From CAVVFX01 sp963747535 (GTDB lineage Bacteria > Acidobacteriota > Terriglobia > Bryobacterales > Bryobacteraceae): 64,000 bases of DNA. The translations under genes and the position numbers were made by a program. The number at the start of each line of letters is the position of its first letter. The stretch's first letter is position 1. The notes under the pieces are model-generated. The model worked only from the letters and a program-made list of their open reading frames with translations, had not been told where the DNA came from and made no database searches. Below are positions 25,120-34,454 of this stretch, one piece after another. The stretch spans positions 331,717 through 395,716 of the forward strand of contig CAVVFX010000007.1 of the NCBI GenBank assembly GCA_963747535.1, read 5' to 3'.

Positions 25120-28100
25120 GTGGACGCTCACTTCTTCCGGCTCGGAGTCTTTCTATCGGCGCTCGCCGTTTCGGCTCAGGCACAGAGCCCGGCGCTGGAA
25201 CTTTTCGAGAAGAAGATCCGGCCGGTCCTGGTGTCGAGATGCTCGGCTTGCCACGGCTCGGCTTTGGCGTCGCCCCAGGCGGGATTGGCGCTCGATACAG
25301 CGGAGGGCCTCCGGCGGGTGGTGCAGAGCGGGGATCCCGATAACAGCCAATTGATCCGGGCAATACGCTATACCGACAAGCAGCTTAAGATGCCGCCGGG
25401 AAATCGGCTGCCGGCGGATGTGGTGGCTGATTTCGAAATGTGGGTTCGGGAGGGTGCTGCACTACCCGCCGATGCACCTGCGGCCGCGAAGAAAAAGGTT
25501 GTGCTCTGGTCGTTGCAAAAGCCGCGGGTGGTGCCCGGGCATGACGATATCGATAGTTTTATTCGGGAGAAACTTGCCGCGAAAGGTTTGGCGCCTTCAC
25601 CGGAAGCCGATAAGCGGACGCTGATTCGGCGGGTAACCTTCGATCTGATCGGGCTGCCACCAACAGCAGAGGAGATCGACGCGTTTGTTGGCGACAACTC
25701 GCCGAAGGCATATGCGCGACTGGTCGACCGGCTGCTTGCGTCACCACACTACGGGGAGCGATGGGGCCGGCACTGGCTGGATGTTGCGCGATATGCCGAT
25801 TCGGTGAACGATTCGGTGAATGCGGGGCAGCGGTATCCGTGGTCGTATACGTATCGCGATTGGGTGATCCGCGCGTTCAACGAAGATCTGCCTTACGACA
25901 AGTTTCTGTTGTATCAACTCGCGGCCGATCATGTGAGATCGATCGAACCGCGCAACCTTGCCGCGCTCGGGTTCTTGAGTTTAGGCCGTGAGTTTCCCAA
26001 GAGTTATCCCGAAACGGTGGATGACCGGATCGACGCGGTGGCTCGCGGGATGCTCGGGATGACGGTGGCGTGTGCGCGGTGCCATGATCATAAGTTCGAT
26101 CCGATTCCCAGCGCGGACTACTATTCGCTGTATTCGATCCTGTCGAATATTCGCCCGCCGGCGGAATTGCCGCTCTTGGGAAAGCCGGGTCCCTTGACGC
26201 CGAAGCAGCAGCTTTATAACCAGCGGCTGGAAAATATTCAAGATGCCTTGCAGGAGTACCGTGTGCGGCGCAATAAGGAGCAGATCGCGTTCTTCAAGAC
26301 TCAAACGGTCGATTATCTCCTGGCCGTGCATGACTCGGAGGGGTTGAGCAATCCCGCGGTCGAAGAATTGGTGCGCGACCGGCAATTGAATCTGTATATG
26401 CTGAACCGGTGGCGGAAGTTTCTGGCGGAATCGAAGTCGTCGGGCGAGCCCGTGTTTCGGGCTTGGCATGCGGCGGCCGGGCGCTCCGCGGCGTCGTTGA
26501 AGGAACTTGCGGCATCCTACGCGGCGAAGCTGGCGCAACATGATCGCGCGGAGCCGTTCGCCGACCCCGAGGAAGAGCGCTGGCGTGCGGTGATGCGCGG
26601 GCCGAGGTCGCCGGTCGATGTGCCGGTGGAAGAGTTCGAACTGATCTTCACGGAAGGCGACAGCAATAATACTCGTTCCATTCGCGTACGATATGGGGCC
26701 ATGTTGGCCCAGGCTGCTTACGACGGGGCGGCTCCGCGTGCCATGGCAGTAGAGGATGTGCCGGACGCGAAGCCGGTGCATGTGTTTCTACGCGGCAATC
26801 CAAACAATCCCGGGCCGCTCGCGCCTCCTCACTTCCTTTCGTGTTTGGGCGGCAACGAGTATACCGAAGGTAGCGCGCGGCTCGATCTCGCGCGAAGTAT
26901 TGTGGATCCGGAGAATCCACTGACCGCGCGGGTGATGGTGAATCGGATATGGATGCATCATTTCGGCGCGGGACTGGTTCGCACACCAAGCGACTTTGGG
27001 ATGCGCGGTGACCCTCCCACACATCCGGAACTGCTCGACTTTCTGGCTGTCCGGTTTATGCAATCGGGATGGTCAATCAAGAACATGCACCGGTTGATCG
27101 TCATGTCCGCGACTTACCGGCAGTCGAGCGCCGATAACGATGCAGGGCGCAAGGCTGATCCGGAAAATCAATGGTTGTGGCGAATGAACCGCCAGCGGTT
27201 GGAGATTGAGTGTCTGCGGGATGCGATGCTGGCGGTTGCGGGGCGCTTGGATCTGACCGTCGGGGGACTGCCGTTCTCCCTTACGGCTCAGCCTTCGGTA
27301 CCGAGGCGGTCGGTATACGGGTTCATCGAGCGAGGACGGGTTCCGGGTTTGCTGAGTGCGTTCGATTTTGCTTCCCCGGATCAGCACGTTCCGATGCGTT
27401 TTACGACGACGGTTCCGCAGCAGGCTTTGTTCTTTCTGAATAGCCCGTTTGTCGCAGAGCAGAGCCGGGCGATTGCGGCCCGTCTGAACGGAGGCGATGC
27501 GGCGGGGCGCGTGCGGCAGATTTTCCGATGGATCTTTGGGCGTGAGCCGGAACCTCGCGAGTTAAATCTCGGGCTGAAATTTGTGGCCCAGCGCGACGAA
27601 GAGACCGCTGCCGTCAGTGCGCCGTCTCCATGGCAGTACGGCATTGGCGGTAATGGGTCGTTCACTCCTTTTCCGACGTTCGTTGACGAGCACTGGCAGG
27701 GCGGATCGGTTTTGCCGGCGGGAAACTTTGGCAAAGCTGTGCTGCGCGCGGCCGGTGGGGAACCCGGGGAGAGACCGGAGCAAGCGGTCGTGCTGCGGTG
27801 GGTGAGCCCGGTCGCGGGAAAGCTGGCTATTGAAGGAACGCTACGGCATGGGCAGGGTGCTGTGCCTTATGGCGACGGCGTGCGTGGGCGCATCGTGTCG
27901 AGCCGCGATGGGGAACTGGCGTCATGGACTGTAAACGGTTCGAGCGCCGAGACGAAGTTGAGCGGGTTGCATGTCGAGAAGGGCGACACGATCGACTTCA
28001 TTGTTGACGGCCGGCGCGATCCCGAGAACGACGCGTTCTCGTGGTCGCCGGCGATCAACGTTGGAGCACAGAGTTGGAATTCGAAGAATGACTTCGCCGG

Positions 28101-28182
28101 CCCGGTGCCCGCACCACTGGATGTTTGGGCACGCTACGCACAAGTGTTGCTTGGCACGAATGAATTCGCATTTGTGGATTAA
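25120..28182 (+). CDS. DUF1549-DUF1553 planctomycete-type cytochrome protein
   Basis: 1020 residues from a GTG at 25120. This start gives a clean signal peptide (MDAHFFRLGVFLSALAVSAQ) and has TAAAGT 7 nt upstream; the TTG at 25084 would add 12 residues. Order: PSCyt1 heme site C41SACH (about 28-100); DUF1549 (GLPPTAEEIDAFV, HYGERWGRHWLDVARYADS, second motif CARCHDHKFDPIPSADYYSL); DUF1553 (LTARVMVNRIWMHHFGAGLV, MSATYRQSS, QQALFFLNSPF). A C-terminal beta-rich domain ends the protein. It pairs with the DUF1501 gene 10 nt downstream, as commonly seen. Exported, heme-binding; substrate unknown. Confidence 0.9.
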   Translation: MDAHFFRLGVFLSALAVSAQAQSPALELFEKKIRPVLVSRCSACHGSALASPQAGLALDTAEGLRRVVQSGDPDNSQLIRAIRYTDKQLKMPPGNRLPADVVADFEMWVREGAALPADAPAAAKKKVVLWSLQKPRVVPGHDDIDSFIREKLAAKGLAPSPEADKRTLIRRVTFDLIGLPPTAEEIDAFVGDNSPKAYARLVDRLLASPHYGERWGRHWLDVARYADSVNDSVNAGQRYPWSYTYRDWVIRAFNEDLPYDKFLLYQLAADHVRSIEPRNLAALGFLSLGREFPKSYPETVDDRIDAVARGMLGMTVACARCHDHKFDPIPSADYYSLYSILSNIRPPAELPLLGKPGPLTPKQQLYNQRLENIQDALQEYRVRRNKEQIAFFKTQTVDYLLAVHDSEGLSNPAVEELVRDRQLNLYMLNRWRKFLAESKSSGEPVFRAWHAAAGRSAASLKELAASYAAKLAQHDRAEPFADPEEERWRAVMRGPRSPVDVPVEEFELIFTEGDSNNTRSIRVRYGAMLAQAAYDGAAPRAMAVEDVPDAKPVHVFLRGNPNNPGPLAPPHFLSCLGGNEYTEGSARLDLARSIVDPENPLTARVMVNRIWMHHFGAGLVRTPSDFGMRGDPPTHPELLDFLAVRFMQSGWSIKNMHRLIVMSATYRQSSADNDAGRKADPENQWLWRMNRQRLEIECLRDAMLAVAGRLDLTVGGLPFSLTAQPSVPRRSVYGFIERGRVPGLLSAFDFASPDQHVPMRFTTTVPQQALFFLNSPFVAEQSRAIAARLNGGDAAGRVRQIFRWIFGREPEPRELNLGLKFVAQRDEETAAVSAPSPWQYGIGGNGSFTPFPTFVDEHWQGGSVLPAGNFGKAVLRAAGGEPGERPEQAVVLRWVSPVAGKLAIEGTLRHGQGAVPYGDGVRGRIVSSRDGELASWTVNGSSAETKLSGLHVEKGDTIDFIVDGRRDPENDAFSWSPAINVGAQSWNSKNDFAGPVPAPLDVWARYAQVLLGTNEFAFVD

Positions 28183-28192
28183 GGATGATGGC

Positions 28193-29611
28193 ATGAAACC
28201 TCAACACGTTTACTTGACTCGCCGCGAGATGCTTACGCGTACCGGCATGGGGATGGGTATGGTGGCACTGGCCGGCACGCTGAGCGCAAACGAAAGCGTT
28301 CCTCCATCGCTGAATCCGCTGGCGCCCAAGAACCCCCCGCTGCCTGCGAAGGCGAAGCGCGTTTTGCATCTTTTTATGAACGGAGGGGCGTCGCACGTTG
28401 ACACTTTCGATCCGAAGCCCTCACTTGCCAGGTACGCGGGTAAGCCGATTCCGATCACGCTCAAGACGGAGCGGCGTACTGGGGCGGCGTTTCCCTCCCC
28501 TTTTGCCTTCCGCAAGTATGGGCAAAGTGGTATTGAGGTAAGCGAGATATTTTCAAAGGTCGGCGAGTGCGTGGACGACTTGTGCGTGGTGCGATCCATG
28601 TGCACTGACATTCCGAATCATGAGCCGTCGCTGATGATGATGAACTGTGGCGATATCCGGCAGGTTCGCCCGAGTTTTGGCTCCTGGGTGACGTATGGGC
28701 TCGGCTCGGAAAATCAGAATCTGCCGGGGTTCATTGTGCTCTGCCCGGATGGGCTGCCGACGCAAGGGAATCAGAATTGGCGGTCGGCGTTTCTGCCCGG
28801 GGCCTACCAGGCGACCTACATCGATACGCGCGAGACACAGATCGATAAGCTGATCGAGAATATCCGGAACCGTTACACGACGCGCGCGGATCAACGGCGG
28901 CAGCTTGATCTATTGGGCGAACTCGATCGCGGCTATCAGGAGCGGCGTCAGAATGATGCGCTGCTGGAGGCGCGCGTGCAATCATTCGAACTGGCGTACC
29001 GGATGCAGATGGAGGCTGACGACGCGTTTGATCTTACCAAGGAGCCTGCCAGTATTCTGAAGCTCTATGGCGAAGGGCTGCAGGCAAGGCAGATGATGAT
29101 CGCGCGGCGTTTGCTGGAGCGTGGCGTGCGTTTCGTGCAGGTGTGGCACGGGCAGGGTCAGCCTTGGGATAGCCATGATGACATCCGAGCCAATCACGGG
29201 CGGCTTGCGCGGGAGTGCGACCAGCCGATCGCAGCACTGCTGCAGGATCTGAAGCAGCGCGGGATGCTCGAGGATACTCTGGTGCTTTGGGGCGGAGAAT
29301 TTGGACGGACGCCAACGGTGGAACTGCCGGACCTGGGGGCGAATTCGGGGATGTCAAATGGACGAGATCATAATCCGTACGGATTTACGATCTGGCTTGC
29401 CGGCGCCGGGTTGAAGAAGGGCTTCGTCTACGGTGCGACGGATGAGTTCGGTTTTGCGGCGGCGGAGAATAAGGTACACGTGCACGATCTACATGCGACC
29501 CTTCTTCGATTGCTTGGCTTCGATCACGAGAAGTTCACGTATCGTTACGCCGGCCGCGATTTTCGCCTTACTGACGTTGCGGGTCACGTCGTGCAGGATT
29601 TGCTTGTTTAA
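28193..29611 (+). CDS. DUF1501 domain-containing exported protein
   Basis: 472 residues with a Tat-like signal (LTRREMLTRTGMGMGMVALA). The DUF1501 body follows: VLHLFMNGGASHVDTFDPKP, PNHEPSLMMMNCGD, LWGGEFGRTPTVEL and GRDHNPYGFTIWLAGAGLKK. It belongs to the alkaline-phosphatase/sulfatase superfamily fold. DUF1501 genes almost always follow DUF1549/DUF1553 genes, and here the gap is 10 nt. The ATG at 28193 is used rather than upstream in-frame codons that overlap the previous gene. Role in the pair is not known. Confidence 0.9.
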   Translation: MKPQHVYLTRREMLTRTGMGMGMVALAGTLSANESVPPSLNPLAPKNPPLPAKAKRVLHLFMNGGASHVDTFDPKPSLARYAGKPIPITLKTERRTGAAFPSPFAFRKYGQSGIEVSEIFSKVGECVDDLCVVRSMCTDIPNHEPSLMMMNCGDIRQVRPSFGSWVTYGLGSENQNLPGFIVLCPDGLPTQGNQNWRSAFLPGAYQATYIDTRETQIDKLIENIRNRYTTRADQRRQLDLLGELDRGYQERRQNDALLEARVQSFELAYRMQMEADDAFDLTKEPASILKLYGEGLQARQMMIARRLLERGVRFVQVWHGQGQPWDSHDDIRANHGRLARECDQPIAALLQDLKQRGMLEDTLVLWGGEFGRTPTVELPDLGANSGMSNGRDHNPYGFTIWLAGAGLKKGFVYGATDEFGFAAAENKVHVHDLHATLLRLLGFDHEKFTYRYAGRDFRLTDVAGHVVQDLLV

Positions 29612-30015
29612 AGCAACTGTCGAACGGCCCTCATCGCGAAAGCTGGTAAGTTCAGACCGAAACCTCCGAAACCGAAGGCCGTTTCGGAGATCTGCCGCGT
29701 GAAGCGTGGCTCCGCATGCGAAACAAGCTTCGCCTACCCGATCGCGAGCTGGTACCAAGTTGCATAAGCTCGCGTAACCACTCCCTGAACGGTCGCGGCT
29801 CGGAAGTCGTTGCTGAGCCGTGCGGCGAGCCGTCGTGCAAGGCGTCTGTAGGAACCGGGATGAAACAACCATTGCGTCAACGATGGCTGTCTCTCGCGAT
29901 GTCGTTTACTGAAGCTTCGGATCGGGAGTGGAATCGAGCTTCGAGCGAGGGTGATGTCGGAGTATTTGAACCCCGGGGTGGCACTACCCCTGGCTGTAAG
30001 CGATAAGATGTTTCG
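29612..30015. other. 404-bp gap with a palindromic repeat
   Basis: No supported gene. It holds copy 2 of the CGGCTC palindrome (29792-29820). TAAGAT at 30004-30009 sits 6 nt before the next gene's GTG. Confidence 0.5.
29792..29820. repeat. Palindromic repeat CGGCTC...GAGCCG, copy 2
   Basis: GTCGCGGCTCGGAAGTCGTT continuing GCTGAGCCG is the reverse complement of 13781-13809, identical over 29 nt. Confidence 0.75.
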
Positions 30016-32220
30016 GTGCGGGCAATCGTAGCTGTTCTTCTTGTTAGCGGCGCCGCTGCGGGCGCGGAGCGGATCGTCGCGCCTGGGCTGAACCAGCCGG
30101 TCGAGATTCTGCGCGACCGATGGGGTGTACCGCATATCTATGCCAAAACGACCGACGACCTGTTCTTCGCGCAGGGCTATATCACCGCGCGCGACCGCCT
30201 CTTCCAGATTGACCTATGGCGCCGCGCCGGCACGGGCAAGCTCGCGGAGGTCTTCGGCGAGAAGGCACTGGATCGCGACCGCCTGGCTCGCGCCGTGCGC
30301 TACCGCGGCGATTGGAACCGCGAGTGGCAAGCCTACGCACCCGACGCGAAACAGATCGTCACCGCCTTCGTGCACGGGATCAACGCGTACATCCGTGGTC
30401 TCAATGGCCAACGCCCCCAGGAATTCCGTGTGGCCGGTTACGATCCGGGCCTTTGGATCCCGGAGGATTGTGCAGCGCGCGTTGCCGGGCTCGTGATGGT
30501 TCGAAATATCGCGCGCGAAGTGTCCCGTGCGCAGGACATCCAGCGTTTCGGCTTGAACATAGTCCAGAAGAATCTCCCGCCCGATCCGGACATCCCCATC
30601 GAAATTCCGCATGGTCTGGACCTGGCGGACATTACGCCGGACGTGCTGCGCGCTTACGATGAGACTACCGGGCCGTTCCGGTCCGCAGAGCAGGGTAGCA
30701 ATAACTGGGTGGTTGACGGCAGTATGACGGTCACCGGCAAGCCCATCCTGGCAAATGACCCGCATCGACCGGTGCAGATTCCGTCGCTCCGTAAAACATT
30801 TCATCTGGTCGGTCCCGGCTGGAACGCTTTCGGCGCCGGGGAACCAGCCTTGCCCGGCATCGCCGTGGGCCACAACGACCGCGTCGGCTTCGGATTCACT
30901 ATCGTGGGCATTGATCAGGCGGACCTGTATGTCGAAACGCTCAAGCCCGAGGACCCCAACGAATACCTGTATAAAGGCCAGTGGCGGCGCATCGAGACCG
31001 AACACGAGGCTATCGCAGTGAAGGGCCGCCACGAGCCGGTTACGGTCACGCTGGAGTACACCGTACACGGGCCTGTGATCTACACGGACCGCGCTCGCCA
31101 CCGCGCGTTCGCGCTGCGGTGGGTCGGCGCGGAACCCGGTGGCGCGGGGTACCTGGCCGCGCTTTCGTTGGCGCGCGCAGACAACTGGCAAGAATTCCTA
31201 AAAGCTGCGGAGCGTTACAAGGTGCCATCGGAGAACCTGGTTTACGCGGACGTAGACGGCAACATCGGCTGGCAGGCCTCAGGGCTGGCGCCCATCCGGC
31301 GAAATTGGTCGGGGCTACTGCCAGTGCCGGGGGCCTCCGGCGAGTACGAGTGGAGCGGATTCCGCGCGCTAGCCGAGCAGCCGCACCTGTACAACCCAGC
31401 CGCCCATTTCGTTGCTACGGCAAACCACAACATTCTGCCGCCGGGCTACCGCATACCGCTGGGCTATGAGTGGGCGCTGCCGTTCCGGTTCATGAGGATT
31501 CGCGAGATGCTGAGCACGGGCACGAAATTCAGCGTAGCGGATTTTGAAAGGATGCAGCAGGATGTCATGTCGCTGCCGGCACGCCGCTTTCAGGCCGTGC
31601 TGCGCAAGTGGACGGCACCTCCTGCGTTGGCCGGAACCGTTCGGGAGGTGCTTGCCTGGGACGCGCGGGTGACCAGAGACTCTCGCGCCGCGCTGGTGTA
31701 CGAGGAATGGACGAGCCACCTTCCGGAGGCTATCTTCGGCGCAACGCTGGGCCGGCGCGTGAGCTTGGAACGGGTGCTGGCAGCGCTCGAAAAAGAGCCC
31801 AACGCACGGGCGTTGGCGGACTCGTTATCTGCGGCTTTGGAGGACATCGGCCGCCGCATGGGCCCGGACCCTTCAGCGTGGAGCTGGGGGCGGCTGCACA
31901 GCGTCACCTTTCAGCACCCGTTGGGCGTGGCCACCTTCAACCGCGGCCCCATCGCCCGACCGGGAGACGCAAACACGGTGAACGCGACCAGCGGCGCCGG
32001 ATTCCAGCAGACCAACGGCGCGTCATACCGCCAAGTTCTGGACCTCGCAGATTGGGACCGCTCGATGATGACCAACGTGCCAGGCGAATCAGGAGATCCC
32101 GCCAGCCCACATTACGACGATCTCATTGGCGGATGGGACAACGGTATTTACCACCCGATGCCGTTTTCGCGCGCCGCGGTAGAAGCCGCCACGACCGAAC
32201 GCATCCTGCTGGTGCCCTGA
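30016..32220 (+). CDS. Penicillin acylase family N-terminal-nucleophile hydrolase
   Basis: 734 residues from a GTG with TAAGAT 6 nt upstream (leaderless layout). A signal peptide (MRAIVAVLLVSGAAAGAE) precedes the alpha-chain region (PVEILRDRWGVPHIYAKTTD, QGYITARDRLFQIDLWRR). The autocatalytic site GSNNW has Ser228 as the new N-terminal nucleophile of the beta chain. Beta-chain motifs follow (LANDPHR, VGHNDRVGFGFT). Ntn acylases of this family cleave amide bonds of penicillins, acyl-homoserine lactones or similar compounds; substrate cannot be read from sequence. Periplasmic, single-gene unit. Confidence 0.92.
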   Translation: MRAIVAVLLVSGAAAGAERIVAPGLNQPVEILRDRWGVPHIYAKTTDDLFFAQGYITARDRLFQIDLWRRAGTGKLAEVFGEKALDRDRLARAVRYRGDWNREWQAYAPDAKQIVTAFVHGINAYIRGLNGQRPQEFRVAGYDPGLWIPEDCAARVAGLVMVRNIAREVSRAQDIQRFGLNIVQKNLPPDPDIPIEIPHGLDLADITPDVLRAYDETTGPFRSAEQGSNNWVVDGSMTVTGKPILANDPHRPVQIPSLRKTFHLVGPGWNAFGAGEPALPGIAVGHNDRVGFGFTIVGIDQADLYVETLKPEDPNEYLYKGQWRRIETEHEAIAVKGRHEPVTVTLEYTVHGPVIYTDRARHRAFALRWVGAEPGGAGYLAALSLARADNWQEFLKAAERYKVPSENLVYADVDGNIGWQASGLAPIRRNWSGLLPVPGASGEYEWSGFRALAEQPHLYNPAAHFVATANHNILPPGYRIPLGYEWALPFRFMRIREMLSTGTKFSVADFERMQQDVMSLPARRFQAVLRKWTAPPALAGTVREVLAWDARVTRDSRAALVYEEWTSHLPEAIFGATLGRRVSLERVLAALEKEPNARALADSLSAALEDIGRRMGPDPSAWSWGRLHSVTFQHPLGVATFNRGPIARPGDANTVNATSGAGFQQTNGASYRQVLDLADWDRSMMTNVPGESGDPASPHYDDLIGGWDNGIYHPMPFSRAAVEAATTERILLVP

Positions 32221-32377
32221 GACTGCGCCGCTGGCGACCTTGCCATTCACGATGGTCTTAAGTGCCAACAGAAACCCGGCCTACGTCGCCCGGCTCCGGC
32301 ACTCCGAGTCGGGCTAGAAGTTGATCACGCTACCTTCGATCAGCCATCGTTATTCGCGGATAAGGTCGAGGAGAGGA

Positions 32378-32827
32378 TCAGAACTGAATGCGGCTCTTTC
32401 GTTCCTTTAGCTTCTCGATATTGACGCCAGGGACAGCGCGCAGTTGGTCGATGTTGGAGAAACGTTGGCGCTGCCTTCGCGCGATGACGTCCTGCGCCAC
32501 CTCGTCGTTTACACCGAGAACCCCCGCCAATTCTTCGGCCGCAGAGGTGTTGACGTTCACGAGCGTGAGGTTCTCCAGAAAGAATCTGGTCACCCGCTCG
32601 AGTTGCTCGTCCGTTCCGTTTGCGCCGCGTTGCGTCATGTCGGCAAAGACGTCGTTCCATCGGTCCCAGGATCGGGGCTTGTTGAGGAACACGGCGGTAA
32701 TGTGGCAACGCCCGCACACTGCCTGTACGGCTTGCAGATCCGGATTGGGAGCCGCGGCCGTCGCTGCCACTACCCCGGCCGCGATGCAGGCGGCGGTCGC
32801 CACGCACGACCAACGTCCGAGAGTCAC
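32378..32827 (-). CDS. Secreted c-heme protein fused to a helix-hairpin-helix domain
   Basis: 149 residues. A signal peptide (about 1-26) is followed by a small cytochrome-like part with heme motif C38GRCH42 (residues 30-88; WDRWNDVFADMTQRGA resembles quinohemoprotein heme domains). A ComEA/PsbU-type HhH pair fills residues 90-145 (VNVNTSAAEELAGVLGVNDE, FSNIDQLRAVPGV). Its ATG overlaps the stop of the beta-propeller gene upstream (ATGA), so the two are co-translated. The cytochrome-HhH combination suggests an exported electron carrier that binds a partner or DNA through HhH; the role is inference. Confidence 0.75.
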   Translation of the reverse strand: MTLGRWSCVATAACIAAGVVAATAAAPNPDLQAVQAVCGRCHITAVFLNKPRSWDRWNDVFADMTQRGANGTDEQLERVTRFFLENLTLVNVNTSAAEELAGVLGVNDEVAQDVIARRQRQRFSNIDQLRAVPGVNIEKLKERKSRIQF

Positions 32828-34137
32828 TTTCTGTTAGAGGTCAAGTCGCGGCCGGCAAGCCTCGATTGAACCGCGCTGGGGATGCCTTCGCCGAACTGGC
32901 TCACAGTCTGCACCAGCTTTCCGTTGGAGAACGCCATCTCCAGAACCTTTTCGCTGTGCATGGCCTTTCCGTACTCGTCCTTCATCTGGGCGACGATCTT
33001 CTTGGATTTCACTTCGACAACGTCTCCCGAAGAAAGCAAGGCGTACTTCCCGCCGATTCCCATGGTGATCCAGTCGGCGGAAGCAGTGGTCGGGAAACTT
33101 GATTTGAGTACGGGCCATTGGCCGGTGTTGTCATAGATCAGCACACCGTAGTTGATGTCGTCCACCACCCAGATCTCGCTTTCATCCGGCGTGAGGGCGA
33201 TGCCATGACTGGGACAGCCGTGACCGAAGAAATGCTGGTTCACATCTCCCCATTTTGCCTTCCACAATTCAGCCGGAGCTTCGATCCGCTTGATGACCTC
33301 GCCCGTCCTGACGTCAGCGATCTCAAAGCCGAGCAGGTTGTTCAGGTTGGCGTAAACCCGGGTCGCGTCATGGTTGATGACGAAGGGGCGCACATGGTCG
33401 GAGAAGGTGATGGTTCTGATGGCCTTCCTCGACGGCACGTCGCCCACCGTCATGGTGACTCCGTTGGGGGCCATAAAGACGGTCTTCCCATCGGCACTGA
33501 GCGCCATGTTGTGGGCGAACATACTCTTAGGCGCCTGGATTTTGCCTTGCAAGGCCCCGCTCTGCGCGTCGATAACATACCAGAAGTCTTTCAGGTCTGA
33601 GCCCACTACCAACGTTTTGCCGTCCGGTGTAAGCTCGGGACGCTCACAGCACGTCCCGTCATAGGTGTTCTCCCATGCCTTTTTCTCGGTCGCCAGGTCG
33701 AAGGCTGCGAGCCGGCCCCGGGTCGCCAGATAGATCATGTTAGTAGCCGGACTGGCAGCGACTCCCGACACCTCTTCCGGACTCATGCTCGCCGGCACGT
33801 TCCAGGTGGGAATTCGCTTGACGAACTCAAAATTGCGATCCACGTCCAGGACGACAATACCGACTCCGTTCATTTCGGACGAGAACTGCCCGCCGGCTGA
33901 ACCACCCGGCAGAGCCACGTAGACAAGCCGCCGGTCGCGCTTGCCGAAGCCCTTTGCGATATGGGGACCGTTATCGCGCGGGTCAGAAAATCCAGCCGGG
34001 CGATAGGGACGTTCCGGCTTGTTGATCGCATTCTCCAGGCGGATCCCGTCTTGGGTCGTCTGCTGGGCGGCCAGATTGGGGATGGCGCAGAGCGCCGCCA
34101 TGTACGCGGTCACAACGAAGTGATTACGGAAGAACAT
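32824..34137 (-). CDS. Secreted YVTN/PQQ-like beta-propeller protein
   Basis: 437 residues with a signal peptide (MFFRNHFVVTAYMAALCA). Repeats of about 40-45 residues follow with propeller strands (VYVALPGG, GIVVLDVDRNFEFVKRI, MIYLATRGRLAAFDL, TLVVGSDLKDFWYVID, TVFMAPNGVTMTVGD, RVYANLNNLLGFEIAD). It resembles the amine-dehydrogenase/YVTN propeller group. GAGAGGA about 12 nt before the ATG serves as ribosome site, and TATAGT further upstream is a possible -10. The overlap with the cytochrome-HhH gene suggests a propeller dehydrogenase with its electron acceptor, but no cofactor ligands are certain. Confidence 0.75.
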   Translation of the reverse strand: MFFRNHFVVTAYMAALCAIPNLAAQQTTQDGIRLENAINKPERPYRPAGFSDPRDNGPHIAKGFGKRDRRLVYVALPGGSAGGQFSSEMNGVGIVVLDVDRNFEFVKRIPTWNVPASMSPEEVSGVAASPATNMIYLATRGRLAAFDLATEKKAWENTYDGTCCERPELTPDGKTLVVGSDLKDFWYVIDAQSGALQGKIQAPKSMFAHNMALSADGKTVFMAPNGVTMTVGDVPSRKAIRTITFSDHVRPFVINHDATRVYANLNNLLGFEIADVRTGEVIKRIEAPAELWKAKWGDVNQHFFGHGCPSHGIALTPDESEIWVVDDINYGVLIYDNTGQWPVLKSSFPTTASADWITMGIGGKYALLSSGDVVEVKSKKIVAQMKDEYGKAMHSEKVLEMAFSNGKLVQTVSQFGEGIPSAVQSRLAGRDLTSNRK

Positions 34138-34454
34138 TTGAATCCTCTCAAATCACTGCAACTATATAACCTGCCGGGTCGCGCAGTCAACCGGGGCTCA
34201 CGCACGTTATCGGGAGCCCGAACGTCAGGCCACTTGCGGCTGTTTGGGATCGCGTAATACGAGTTGGCGAGACATTGTTCTGTTCCGAGGCTATACGAGT
34301 GAGATGGCCGCCCAGGCTCAGATTCCCAGCATCTTCCGTAACCTGGCCTTCGTGACCTGCTCATTCAGGCTTCTGGCCCCGCCTTCGTGCGGGCGGTTGA
34401 GCAAAGACTGCCAGGCGCAAGGTCTTTGCCAAACAGCTATTACGACGCGCCATA
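34138..34454. other. 317-bp convergent/upstream gap
   Basis: Lies between the E2 gene's stop and the propeller gene's start. Besides TATAGT and GAGAGGA near the right-hand promoter of the propeller gene I see nothing. Confidence 0.4.
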
